Below are positions 7,825 to 16,341 of a stretch of 47,241 nt of DNA, in pieces; positions within the stretch are counted from its first letter, which is position 1; every line of letters starts with the position of its first letter. Source of the stretch: Saccharospirillum impatiens DSM 12546 (GTDB taxonomy: Bacteria > Pseudomonadota > Gammaproteobacteria > Pseudomonadales > Natronospirillaceae); contig NZ_KE384063.1 of assembly GCF_000423605.1 (NCBI RefSeq), forward strand, positions 2,874-50,114, in the 5' to 3' direction. Below the pieces are notes generated by a model. That model searched no databases and had not been told where the DNA came from. It saw only the letters and a program-made list of their open reading frames with translations. The position numbers and the translations under genes were made by a program.

Positions 7825-8847
7825 TTAGACTTCACATTGCGAACGCAATTCCAACGCGCGTTCATAGACTTCACGTGCTGGCAGGCCACGGCCTTCCAGG
7901 TCTGACAGGTAGGTTTCTTTGGCACGTTCGATGTACGGAGCCCAGGCTGGGTTGCTGGTGCCACCTTCGATCTGAATGATCTCGTGACCGGCATCGACGG
8001 CTTGCTGACGACCGGCAACGTCCTGTGCATCAAACACTTCGCCTGCTTTTACTGACCAGTCCATGCCAGAGTTGGCATCGATGACCGCTTTGTTCTCAGC
8101 CGACAGGTTGCTATAAACGCTTTCGTTCATGGTCAGAATGAACGCCAGGGTGTACAGACCGCCGATTTCAGTGTGCGAATCAGACAGTTCGTTCAAGCGG
8201 AAAGACAGAGCGCCTTCCCAGGGCAGGGCAACACCGTCGATAACACCGCGCTGCATGGAGGTGTAGCTTTCGGGTGCGGCCATGCCGACCGGCTGAGCAC
8301 CCAGTTCAGTCAGGATGTTACCCACTACGGTGGTTGGGCGACGAATGCGCAGACCTTGCAGGTCTTCAGGCGATTCGATACTGGTGCCGGAGACGTGAAA
8401 ACCGCCGGGGCCGTGGGTGAAAATGAAGATCGGCTGGGTGTCGCTGTATTCGCTGTCGATGTGACCTTCGTCCATCAGGTTTTGCAGGATACAAGCGCCT
8501 TGCTTGCCGCTGTCTGAAACGCCGGGCAGTTCAACCACCTGGGTCAGCGGGAAACGGTTCGCGGTGTAGCCCTGTACCGTTGCCGTGGCATCCATAATGC
8601 GGTTCTTAACGGCATCATATTGAGCCGGCGGCGCAGCCAGCTGACCACTTGGGTATACCTGCACTTCGATCCGGCCATCGGAGTCTGCTTCGACGGCGTC
8701 AGCCCAGGCTTGAACCACATCGGTATGTGCCGCGGCGACTGCTGGCCACAGGTGGCCAACGCGCAGAGTGACTTCTTCTGCCTGTACTGAAGCGGCAGAG
8801 AGGGCCATCAGGCCAATCAGGGATGTTGTCTTAACGTGCTTAAGCAT
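7825..8847 (-). CDS. TRAP transporter periplasmic binding protein (DctP type)
   Basis: A 340-residue protein with a signal peptide (positive start MLKHVKTT, hydrophobic core, cleavage near VQAEE at about residue 24). The mature part has the DctP fold, with RVGHLWPAVAAAHT at the start and the conserved region LQGLRIRRPTTVVGNILTELGAQPVGM, which contains the Arg that binds the ligand carboxylate in this family. It ends in LRSQCEV. First gene of the lig operon, divergent from the LysR gene at 9178 with a 330-base intergenic region. The ligand cannot be read from the sequence; an aromatic acid related to protocatechuate is the simplest guess. Confidence 0.9.
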   Translation of the reverse strand: MLKHVKTTSLIGLMALSAASVQAEEVTLRVGHLWPAVAAAHTDVVQAWADAVEADSDGRIEVQVYPSGQLAAPPAQYDAVKNRIMDATATVQGYTANRFPLTQVVELPGVSDSGKQGACILQNLMDEGHIDSEYSDTQPIFIFTHGPGGFHVSGTSIESPEDLQGLRIRRPTTVVGNILTELGAQPVGMAAPESYTSMQRGVIDGVALPWEGALSFRLNELSDSHTEIGGLYTLAFILTMNESVYSNLSAENKAVIDANSGMDWSVKAGEVFDAQDVAGRQQAVDAGHEIIQIEGGTSNPAWAPYIERAKETYLSDLEGRGLPAREVYERALELRSQCEV

Positions 8848-9177
8848 TATTCAGTTACCTCGTTGTTTTTGTAATACTCCGACTCCGGGGAGCCAGGGTA
8901 TCCGGCCGGTATTTCCGGCCAGGCGGCTTCTAACTGCAAGACTACTGCAAGTTCCAGTTGGCACTGTTCAGAAGTGACAGGACAGTGGCCGACTCTTGGC
9001 ACAGAGTGTACTCCATATCCTGAATTTCGCCTGAACGTCAGGCAATCTGCAACCTTACTGATCCCAGTATTAACAGCCTGACCCGGTTGAACCAGTTAGT
9101 TTTCCTTAACAAGGTATTAGTTTATGTTATAAGTTGGTTAAACTTATGTAACATTTCAGGTGACCGGGAGACCGCCA
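8848..9177. promoter_or_regulatory. Divergent control region dctP / LysR
   Basis: A 330-base gap without a gene, rich in A+T towards the regulator. It must hold the promoters of both the lig operon and the LysR gene. A 19-base dyad, ATAAGTT-N5-AACTTAT at 9129-9147, ends 30 bases before the LysR start and fits the T-N11-A pattern of LysR-type operators. A second hairpin-like GC stretch (CCGGCCGG...CCGGCC) lies near 8899-8922. Confidence 0.6.
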
Positions 9178-10422
9178 ATGCTCGATAATATCCCCAATTT
9201 ACGGCATTTGCGGGCCTTCAGCGAAGTGGCGCGCTCGCACAGCGTCAGCGCGGCGGCCGAGCGGATATTCCTGTCTCAATCGGCGGTTACCCAGGCGATC
9301 GGCAAGCTTGAGTCACGGCTGGGCATTGCGTTGTTTGTGCGCCGCCATAATGGCATGTATCTGACCGACGCCGGTGAATTGCTGGTACATCGGGTCGACC
9401 GGTGCATGGCGTTCTTGCGCACGGGTACACGTGAAACGGTGCGCATTGCCGATCGCAAGCAGGAGGGCGTGCGGGCGTCCGTTCATCCTTCCGATCAGAT
9501 AACCAATGCCCATCTCAGGGCTTTGCTGGCGCTGCAAACGGCGACCAGCTACAGCACCGCGGCCCGGGCTCTGGGTATCTCCCAACCGGCGGTGTACCGG
9601 GCAGCCGGTGAACTGGAAGATCTGCTGAACGCGGTGTTGTTCGAAAAAACCAGTATTGGCATCAGCCTGACCCGCGCTGCCCTGCGTCTGGCGCGTTACG
9701 CCCTATTGGGGCTGCGCGAGCTTGAGCAAGGGTTGTTCGAAGTTCAGGAAATGCAGGGGGCAGATTCGACTCTGATCCGCGTTGGGTCTATGCCGCTTGC
9801 CCGAACGTTTTTATTGCCAGCGGCCGTTAACCGCATTTCGGCGTTGAAGCCGGAAATTCGGCTCGATGTCCTGGAAGGGCCTTACGACGATTTGTTGAAC
9901 CGTCTGCTGCACGGTGAGCTGGATTTACTGATCGGCGCGCTGCGCGATCCGGCGCCGAGCTCGGACATCCAGCAGGAGCAGTTGCTGACCAGCCCGATTT
10001 CAGTGGTCGCCCGAAAACACCATCCGTTGGCCGGGCGTGGCGCATTGACCCTCGACGACCTTCACGGCTACCCCTGGGTTGTCCCCCGCGAGGGCACACC
10101 GGCCCGGGTGCTGTTTAACCGAATGGTTGCGGCTCAGGACCCGGCAGCGCTCAGGGGGGTAATCGAGTGCAGCTCACAGATTGTTATTCGCGAGCTGCTG
10201 CTGGGCAGTGACCGACTGACGTTCATTTCCAGTCATCAGATCGAACATGAGCAGCAGGAAGGCATTTTAACCGTATTGAACGTTGTCATGCCCCCGGTAG
10301 AGCGGCCGATTGGCATCACGACGCGCAAAGACTGGCAACCGACGACGACCCAGAGTTTGTTCATCTCCATTGTCCGGTCACTGGCGCAGTCGCTGGCCCG
10401 CAATACGCGCATTATTCGTTAG
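9178..10422 (+). CDS. LysR-type regulator with two tandem HTH domains
   Basis: A 414-residue regulator, about 100 residues longer than usual for the family. The first LysR winged helix spans about 8-67 (LRHLRAFSEVARSHSVSAAA, SQSAVTQAIGKLE, LFVRR, LTDAG). A linker follows, then a second copy at about 110-168 (NAHLRALLALQTATSYSTAA, SQPAVYRAAGELE, LFEKT, ISLTRAA). The LysR substrate-binding domain occupies about 198-400. A GGGAGA box precedes the ATG at 9178; the upstream ATG at 9160 has none. It faces dctP, so it probably controls the lig operon in response to a pathway intermediate and may autoregulate through the dyad at 9129-9147. Confidence 0.9.
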   Translation: MLDNIPNLRHLRAFSEVARSHSVSAAAERIFLSQSAVTQAIGKLESRLGIALFVRRHNGMYLTDAGELLVHRVDRCMAFLRTGTRETVRIADRKQEGVRASVHPSDQITNAHLRALLALQTATSYSTAARALGISQPAVYRAAGELEDLLNAVLFEKTSIGISLTRAALRLARYALLGLRELEQGLFEVQEMQGADSTLIRVGSMPLARTFLLPAAVNRISALKPEIRLDVLEGPYDDLLNRLLHGELDLLIGALRDPAPSSDIQQEQLLTSPISVVARKHHPLAGRGALTLDDLHGYPWVVPREGTPARVLFNRMVAAQDPAALRGVIECSSQIVIRELLLGSDRLTFISSHQIEHEQQEGILTVLNVVMPPVERPIGITTRKDWQPTTTQSLFISIVRSLAQSLARNTRIIR

Positions 10423-10436
10423 CTCAGTGCCCCGCA

Positions 10437-11303
10437 TCAACCTGCGCTGTTGAGCACCAGTTGCTTGAAATAGTGATCACGTACTGAAGTGACTTGCGCG
10501 TCAATGGTTGTGGTCGGGGTTTGGTTGCTCGCGAAAAACCGGAACGCATCGATGCCCTGGAAGACAAACAGATCAACCCCGGAGAGGGCTGCTGCGCCGT
10601 GTTGTTCGGCTGCCATCAACAGATCGGTTCGTGCGGGAATATAGACCGCATCGAACACCCATTGACGGTCGTTCAGGCGGTCGGTTCGAATCGGGCAGCC
10701 CGGGTGATTGATGTGCCCGACCGGGGTGCAATTGACCACGCCGTCAAACTGCGTCATGCGGCTTTCGGCTTCGTCGGCGGTCAGGGTTTGGGTGGCAATG
10801 CCCTGGGCGTTAAGGTCCCGGCTCAGCGATTCACCGCGAGACTGTTCACGTTCTACCAGAAACAACCGGGTGACTCCCAAGGCACCCAGTGCACAGGCCA
10901 CCGCTCGACCGACGCCACCGGCACCAATCAACAATACAGAGCCCGCTGGCCGGTCGGCGAACTGGCGACGATAGGCACTGATAAAGCCGCTGTAGTCGGT
11001 GTTCTGCGCGTGTATCCGGCCGTTCTCGAACACCAGTGTATTGGATGACCCGACTCGCTGAACGCCCTCACTCAGGGTATCGGCCAGGTTTTTGGCCGCT
11101 TCCTTGAACGGAAAGGTCACGTTAGTACCCCGATACCCTTCATGACGAAGGCGCGCCACCGTTGCCGGGAAGTCAAAACCGTCAACGCCCAGTGAATCGA
11201 CCAGGTCATATTGAGTGTCAATGCCAACCAGTCGACCCAGCCGCTGGTGCAGATCGGGTGATTGGGATTTGGCGATGCCCTCGCCAATCAATGCCAGTTT
11301 CAT
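10437..11303 (-). CDS. Shikimate/quinate dehydrogenase (catabolic AroE type)
   Basis: A 288-residue shikimate-dehydrogenase family enzyme that oxidises shikimate to 3-dehydroshikimate, or quinate to 3-dehydroquinate. Substrate-binding SQSP lies near residue 13, catalytic Lys67 in NVTFPFKEAA and Asp103 in NTDYSGF. The nucleotide site is GAGGVGRAVA near residue 128. At the end of the second strand of that fold the chain reads LVEREQ. An acidic residue (Glu151) at this spot usually means NAD+ instead of NADP+, as in catabolic quinate/shikimate dehydrogenases, whereas biosynthetic AroE has the basic NRT motif. Its start overlaps quiC by 4 bases, supporting a catabolic role. Confidence 0.85.
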   Translation of the reverse strand: MKLALIGEGIAKSQSPDLHQRLGRLVGIDTQYDLVDSLGVDGFDFPATVARLRHEGYRGTNVTFPFKEAAKNLADTLSEGVQRVGSSNTLVFENGRIHAQNTDYSGFISAYRRQFADRPAGSVLLIGAGGVGRAVACALGALGVTRLFLVEREQSRGESLSRDLNAQGIATQTLTADEAESRMTQFDGVVNCTPVGHINHPGCPIRTDRLNDRQWVFDAVYIPARTDLLMAAEQHGAAALSGVDLFVFQGIDAFRFFASNQTPTTTIDAQVTSVRDHYFKQLVLNSAG

Positions 11304-13186
11304 GGTGTGGGGTCTCCATCGGTGTCTGCAGACGGGTTGGCCAGGGCATCCGCTTGTTGCTGGGCGGCGGCACGGACGAATGCGTTCGGCGCGCCGAGGC
11401 CCAGATAGCCATCGCGTTGCACCAGTTCAAAAAAGAAGGATTGATGATCGGGCCGAACATACAGTTGGCGAAACTCGCCGCTGGCATCTTCGTCGTACAA
11501 CACCGAGTGATCCTGCATCCACTGAACCTCGGATTCACCGAGCTCATACCGTGCCAGCAAGTCGCGGTAATAGTTCACTGGAATGGGCAGTGTCGGTGTG
11601 TGGGCCCGGGCAAGGCCAGCGACCGTGGCCGTCATATCCCGGGTACGCAGGGCAATGTGCTGCACACCCGAGCCCCCCACTTTTTTAACCAGGCGGTTGC
11701 TGGTGGTGTCCGGTGAGGCGCTGGCATTCAGTGCCAGTCGAAAACGCTGGCTCTGGCTGGCGTCGCCGCTGTTGTGTAACACCTGGCTCTGAATCAGCCC
11801 TCTCGGATCGGTGACGTCAAAAGACGCCGTTGGTTCCAGCGCAAACACAGAACGGTATTGAAGCATTACCGACAAATAATCGTGATACGACAGCGACAGA
11901 CTCAGGTGGTCGACATCCAGCAACGGCCCTTCCGGTATCAGTTGTGCATCCACCGTGAACTCGGTATCCCAGACCCGGCTTAATTGTGACGCATCGACAA
12001 TGTAGGCCAGCGAGCCGTCAATGTTACGCATTGCTGTCATGTCGTGGCTGGCGTTTACATCCTTTGGTTCAACCAGATCGTAACCCATCGCTTTGGCGCG
12101 CTTGATCGCCTGGTAGGCGTTGTCGACCTGGACGCCGAACGCGCTGACCGAGGTGGCTTCACGACCGGGTACCCGACCGGCAAAATCGCGCTCGGTATTA
12201 ACGACGACATTGAGGTCGTTCATGGCCCAGCGTTCGGCCGCGACCCGGGCGTGTTTGCCCACACAACGCAGGCCAAGTGCGCTCAAATCGGTGCGTAATA
12301 CGTCCGCGCGGTCCGGGTTGATGGCGATTTCAATAAACGCGAGTCGTTCCACCGGTTGTGGCGCAGGCAAGGCTGTATTGTCGGCCATGGTGCGCAACAG
12401 CCGGTATGAGTGCATGCCGTCGCGGGCGGTCTGGTCGGAATGGCCCATGCGAAACACATCGTTAAAAATTTCATGAGACAGGGCGCCGTCGTAACGGGTC
12501 TCACTCAGCAATTCCATAAATTGCTGCATCTGTAATTCGCCCTGACCGGGGAAGCAGCGGTAATGACGACTCCAGGACAGGTGGTCCATCGACAGGCGCG
12601 GTGCGTCGGCGGTTTGAACCAGAAAAATCCGCTCGCCGGGTATGTTGGCAATGGTCTCGAGTTCAGTCTGACGGGAGAAAATATGAAAGGTATCCAGCAC
12701 CAGGCCGACGGCCGGGTGGTTGGCGCGGCGAACCACTTCCCAGCTGTCGCGGTAGTCGTGAATGTGAGTGCCCCAGGCCAGCGCTTCGAAGGCAATACGC
12801 AGGCCGCGCCTGGCGGCTCGATCACCCAGCTCAGCGTAGTCGTCTGCGGCCCGGGCAATGCCCGGTTTGGCATTGGGGTGAACCGAGCTGCAGCACATTA
12901 GCAGGTCGGTGCCGAGCTCTTCCATCAGGTCGAATTTGCGCTCGGCCCGGTCGAAGGCCCGCTGACGATCCTTGCTTTCAAGACCTTCGAAATCGCGAAA
13001 AGGTTGCAGCGTGACCAGTTCGAGACCCCGGTCACGTATCAGTTGACCGGCCTCGCGGGCGGTACCGTTGAATGCCGTCAGGTCGTTCTCGAAAATCTCG
13101 ATGCCTTTGAAGCCAGCGGCAGCGATGGCGGTTATTTTATCGTGCAGTGCGCCGCTGAGGCACACTGTTGCTATGGATGAATACAT
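11300..13186 (-). CDS. quiC: 3-dehydroshikimate dehydratase fused to HPPD-like domain
   Basis: A 628-residue two-domain protein like Pseudomonas QuiC1. Residues 1-270 form a xylose-isomerase-like TIM barrel that dehydrates 3-dehydroshikimate to protocatechuate. Candidate metal ligands are Glu134 (RIAFEALAWG), Asp165 (GLVLDTFH), Gln191 (FLVQTAD) and Glu239 (LSHEIFND). Residues 280-610 resemble 4-hydroxyphenylpyruvate dioxygenase (two VOC modules), with possible metal ligands His427 (DVDHLSLS), His510 (GVQHIALRT) and Glu587 (FFFELVQRDG). The function of this half in such fusions is not settled to my knowledge. The gene follows a TRAP system and precedes the shikimate dehydrogenase, so the operon turns imported quinate/shikimate into protocatechuate. 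Confidence 0.92.
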   Translation of the reverse strand: MYSSIATVCLSGALHDKITAIAAAGFKGIEIFENDLTAFNGTAREAGQLIRDRGLELVTLQPFRDFEGLESKDRQRAFDRAERKFDLMEELGTDLLMCCSSVHPNAKPGIARAADDYAELGDRAARRGLRIAFEALAWGTHIHDYRDSWEVVRRANHPAVGLVLDTFHIFSRQTELETIANIPGERIFLVQTADAPRLSMDHLSWSRHYRCFPGQGELQMQQFMELLSETRYDGALSHEIFNDVFRMGHSDQTARDGMHSYRLLRTMADNTALPAPQPVERLAFIEIAINPDRADVLRTDLSALGLRCVGKHARVAAERWAMNDLNVVVNTERDFAGRVPGREATSVSAFGVQVDNAYQAIKRAKAMGYDLVEPKDVNASHDMTAMRNIDGSLAYIVDASQLSRVWDTEFTVDAQLIPEGPLLDVDHLSLSLSYHDYLSVMLQYRSVFALEPTASFDVTDPRGLIQSQVLHNSGDASQSQRFRLALNASASPDTTSNRLVKKVGGSGVQHIALRTRDMTATVAGLARAHTPTLPIPVNYYRDLLARYELGESEVQWMQDHSVLYDEDASGEFRQLYVRPDHQSFFFELVQRDGYLGLGAPNAFVRAAAQQQADALANPSADTDGDPTP

Positions 13187-13243
13187 GGTTACGCTCCAAA
13201 CGGCCTCGTCTGTCGACAGGCCGGACTGTGGATCAAACCCGGG

Positions 13244-14515
13244 TTACAGGTAGCCGGTGATTCTGGGCAGGAAAGTCACCAGGTCAGGCACAAAGGCGAT
13301 GACGATCAGGACCGCAATTTCGACCAGCAACATCGGCCACAGCCGACGCACAATGGCCGACAGCCCGACCCGGGCGACCGAATCGGCAACAAACAGGCAG
13401 AGCCCTACCGGTGGTGTGATCAGGCCAATCATCAGATTGAAAATCACCAGAATCGCGAAATGCAATGGTTCGATACCAAGCCCGACTGCTATGGGGTGGA
13501 GTATTGGCACCAACACCAGAATGGCGGCGATGCCTTCCAGCACCAGTCCGACCAGTAACAGCAACAGCATGACGGCAATCAGGAACATGACTTGCGAGTC
13601 GATGGTCGCTAATACCCATTCAGTAATGATGTTGGGAACGCGGTTGTAGGTGAGCAGCCAATTCGCCGCTGAGACCGCACCCATAATGATCATGATCACT
13701 GAACTGTCGCGCATAGCGCGGGTAAAAATACGGGGCAGCGCCAGTACGGGAATAGAGCGGTACAGCACCAGGCCTACAAATAGCGCATAGACCACGGCGA
13801 AGGAGGCCGCTTCTGTCGGCGTAACGATGCCAAGCAAAATAGAACCAATAACCGCCACGGGCATGAACAGCGGAATAAGGCCATTGAATACGGCTTTGCG
13901 ACGGGTACCGGGTGCATGAGTTTTGCGGGTGCCGAAGTGACCGGCGAAAAAGAAGACGTAAATCGACAGGCCCATTGCCAGGAGCAAACCGGGAACGATG
14001 CCGGCCATAAACAAACCGGGCACCGATACGCCGGATACCGTCAGCGCGTAAATAATCACCGGAATACTGGGCGGAATGATGGGCCCGATAACCGACGACG
14101 CCGCAGTGAGTGCGGCCGCGAAGTCACGCGGGTACCCTTCTTTTTCCATTTCCGGAATAAACACCCGGCCCAGCGTAGACGTATCGGCGATCGCAGACCC
14201 GGACAGACCGGCGAACATCACCGAAGCCCAGATATTAACCTGGGCCAGACCGGCGCGCATGCGACCGACCAGCGCATTGGCCAGTGCGATGATGCGGCGG
14301 GTAATGCCCGCCTCGTTCATGACTTCACCGGCCAGAATGAACAGCGGTACTGCCAGCAATGGAAAGGAGCTCAAACCACCAAAAGCTTGCTGGGCGACTA
14401 TGCGAATGTGGTAGGGGAAATCGGCACCGGCCATAAACACCAGCAAGGTACCCAAAATAACGAAGGCAAAGGGCACACCGATGATCAGGGTGATAAGCAG
14501 TAGGGCGTAGATCAT
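13244..14515 (-). CDS. TRAP transporter large permease (DctM type)
   Basis: A 423-residue membrane protein with about 12 hydrophobic helices. DctM landmarks are visible: GLSGSAIADTSTLGRVFIPEM near residue 105, SVIGPIIPPSIPVIIYAL near residue 140 and IGLITPPVGLCLFVADSVA near residue 365. The start overlaps the dctQ stop by 4 bases. Together with the next two genes it forms the second complete TRAP carrier of the window. Its operon partners point to quinate, shikimate or dehydroshikimate as substrate (inference). Confidence 0.92.
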   Translation of the reverse strand: MIYALLLITLIIGVPFAFVILGTLLVFMAGADFPYHIRIVAQQAFGGLSSFPLLAVPLFILAGEVMNEAGITRRIIALANALVGRMRAGLAQVNIWASVMFAGLSGSAIADTSTLGRVFIPEMEKEGYPRDFAAALTAASSVIGPIIPPSIPVIIYALTVSGVSVPGLFMAGIVPGLLLAMGLSIYVFFFAGHFGTRKTHAPGTRRKAVFNGLIPLFMPVAVIGSILLGIVTPTEAASFAVVYALFVGLVLYRSIPVLALPRIFTRAMRDSSVIMIIMGAVSAANWLLTYNRVPNIITEWVLATIDSQVMFLIAVMLLLLLVGLVLEGIAAILVLVPILHPIAVGLGIEPLHFAILVIFNLMIGLITPPVGLCLFVADSVARVGLSAIVRRLWPMLLVEIAVLIVIAFVPDLVTFLPRITGYL

Positions 14516-15009
14516 GCATCAGCCTCCGCTTCGGTCATGCCGAGCAACCGGCAACCGGCCATGGTTAAGGCTGAGACAGACAGCAGCACGCCACCCATCA
14601 ACGTAGAGAATTGAAACAGGCCCAGTGGCAAACCGATGCTGGGGGAATTGCGGCTGCCGCGGCTGTCGATAAATTCGTAGCCTGAAATGGCAAAACCGAT
14701 GCCGACGGCCAGTACCAGAACGTCAATCAGAATGAGGTTGTAGTGCCTGAGTGAGGCAGGCAGTAAATCGACGACGATGGAAAACCGTACATGACGGTCC
14801 TGCAAGTAAGCCAGAGCCACGCCGAACATAATGCCGTAGATCATCGCGTAAATGGCCAGGTCTTCGCCCCAGCTGAACGACCGACCGACGGTATAGCGCC
14901 AAAACGCATTGGAGAACACAATGGTGAAAACAGCCAGCATCATCAAGCCCGCGCCGGTACCGTTAATACCGATCAGCAGACGTCGAAGCAGGCGGAGGGT
15001 ATCGGACAT
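14512..15009 (-). CDS. TRAP transporter small permease (DctQ type)
   Basis: A 165-residue protein with four hydrophobic helices. The DctQ signature region is visible as VFSNAFWRYTVGRSFSWGEDLAIYAMIYG (residues about 28-56). It overlaps dctM by 4 bases, and a hairpin separates it from the upstream binding-protein gene. It is the membrane adaptor between the periplasmic receptor and the large permease. Confidence 0.9.
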   Translation of the reverse strand: MSDTLRLLRRLLIGINGTGAGLMMLAVFTIVFSNAFWRYTVGRSFSWGEDLAIYAMIYGIMFGVALAYLQDRHVRFSIVVDLLPASLRHYNLILIDVLVLAVGIGFAISGYEFIDSRGSRNSPSIGLPLGLFQFSTLMGGVLLSVSALTMAGCRLLGMTEAEADA

Positions 15010-15042
15010 GACACAGACCCCGGACAGGTAACAGAAGAGGCA

Positions 15043-15074
15043 CCGGTCGGATCCAGGCGTTCAGATCCGACCGG
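15043..15074 (-). promoter_or_regulatory. Intercistronic hairpin dctP/dctQ (second TRAP)
   Basis: A perfect 11-bp stem, CCGGTCGGATC pairing with GATCCGACCGG, with a 10-base loop, lies in the 86-base gap between the binding-protein stop and the small-permease start. No T-run follows, which favours 3'-end protection or partial termination. Confidence 0.7.
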
Positions 15075-15095
15075 GTTTGGAGAACGCCCGCTCGC

Positions 15096-16103
15096 TTAGT
15101 TGGCGGTGGCGCTGTCTACCGCGTCAGCCAGGCGGTCGATCCACTCGGCATCGCTGCCCAGTTCGCCGCGCAGATAGGCTTGAACCGCTGGTTGAGCTGC
15201 GGCGCGGAATTCGGCCATTTGCGCATCGGTCGGCTGGGTCACTTCCATGCCTTCTTCAATCAGCTTTGATACGCCTTCGGCGGAACCGAATTGCTGAATG
15301 GCACGACCGACGGTACCCGCCACAACGGCAGCGCGTTGCAGAGCGGCCTGGTCACTGGCTGGCAACGATTGAAACAGCTCGTCGTTGATCAGGATATGGT
15401 CAACCCCGTAGACGTGGCGATCCAGCGTCAGGTATTTCTGGAACTCGTAGAAGCTGTTGCCGTAAATTACCGAGATCGGGTTTTCCTGGCCATCTACAAC
15501 ACCAGTGGCCAGAGCCGTTGGCACTTCACCCCAGGCAATGCCCTGTGGCTCTGCACCCAGGCCGCGCACCATTTCCAGGTACAAAGGAATTGTTTGTACC
15601 CGGAATTTCAGGCCTTCCATGTCGGCAGGCGAGGCAATGGGTCGAACCGAGTTGGTGAAGTGGCGAAAACCGGTCTCACCGTAAGCCAGGGTACGCAGGC
15701 CAGTCTGTTCCAGGCAGTGTTCGGCCAATGCCTGGCCAAATTCACCATCCATCACTTCCCAGGCAACGGGCGCTGATGGAAAGGTGTAAGGGATGTCGGT
15801 TACCGCAGCGGCGGCACAGTAGTTGGCATATGAGCCGGAGACCATGGAGATGCTGATGGTGCCGTCCTGAGTGCCTTGCACCAGATCGTCTTCACTGCCG
15901 AGCGAACCGGCCGGGAAAAGATCGACCGTCATGTCGGTTTCAGCTTCTACCAGATTTTTGAACACCTGACCGGCGGCGCCTTTTTTGGAGGTCGTCCAGT
16001 CGTTCGGGTCTACATGGGCAAAACGCAGGTTTTCAGCGGACAGTGCACCTGCGGTAATCATGGCGAGAGCCAGGCCTGTAGCCTGAATGGATAAGCGCTT
16101 CAT
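15096..16103 (-). CDS. TRAP transporter periplasmic binding protein (DctP type)
   Basis: A 335-residue receptor with a signal peptide (MKRLSIQATGLALAM..., cleavage near LSAEN, about residue 23). The DctP core shows MEGLKFRVQTIPLYLEMVRGLGAEPQGIAWGEVPTALATGVVDGQENP in separate conserved blocks at about residues 145-190, with the ligand-carboxylate Arg in KFRVQ. It is the first gene of the quinate/shikimate operon and divergent from the TetR gene. The ligand is probably an alicyclic carboxylate such as quinate or shikimate (context). Confidence 0.9.
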   Translation of the reverse strand: MKRLSIQATGLALAMITAGALSAENLRFAHVDPNDWTTSKKGAAGQVFKNLVEAETDMTVDLFPAGSLGSEDDLVQGTQDGTISISMVSGSYANYCAAAAVTDIPYTFPSAPVAWEVMDGEFGQALAEHCLEQTGLRTLAYGETGFRHFTNSVRPIASPADMEGLKFRVQTIPLYLEMVRGLGAEPQGIAWGEVPTALATGVVDGQENPISVIYGNSFYEFQKYLTLDRHVYGVDHILINDELFQSLPASDQAALQRAAVVAGTVGRAIQQFGSAEGVSKLIEEGMEVTQPTDAQMAEFRAAAQPAVQAYLRGELGSDAEWIDRLADAVDSATAN

Positions 16104-16273
16104 GGTTACTTCCTCTTGTTGTTGTCGTGTTGCCTATTCTTGGTGTGTAGTGGAAATCGGGTCGTTTGCAACAGTGTGCGTTGGCGTCAGCTGTCAATCT
16201 CTGCTGATGCCTGAGTCGTGACTTGCCTGAAACGCCGTTGTGGCAAGCGGTTCGGGGTCGTCAATTTCATAAT

Positions 16274-16287
16274 GTACGAAATGGTAC
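16274..16287. promoter_or_regulatory. Candidate TetR operator, GTAC-N6-GTAC
   Basis: Two GTAC blocks in the 238-base divergent region between dctP and the TetR gene form a small dyad (GTACGAAATGGTAC). It lies 54 bases upstream of the regulator start, a fitting place for a TetR-type operator acting on both promoters. Assigned from position and symmetry only. Confidence 0.4.
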
Positions 16288-16341
16288 GTTCAGTCAACCT
16301 ATGGCATACTGGCCACATTGCATCGGGTGAGGATAAAAAGA

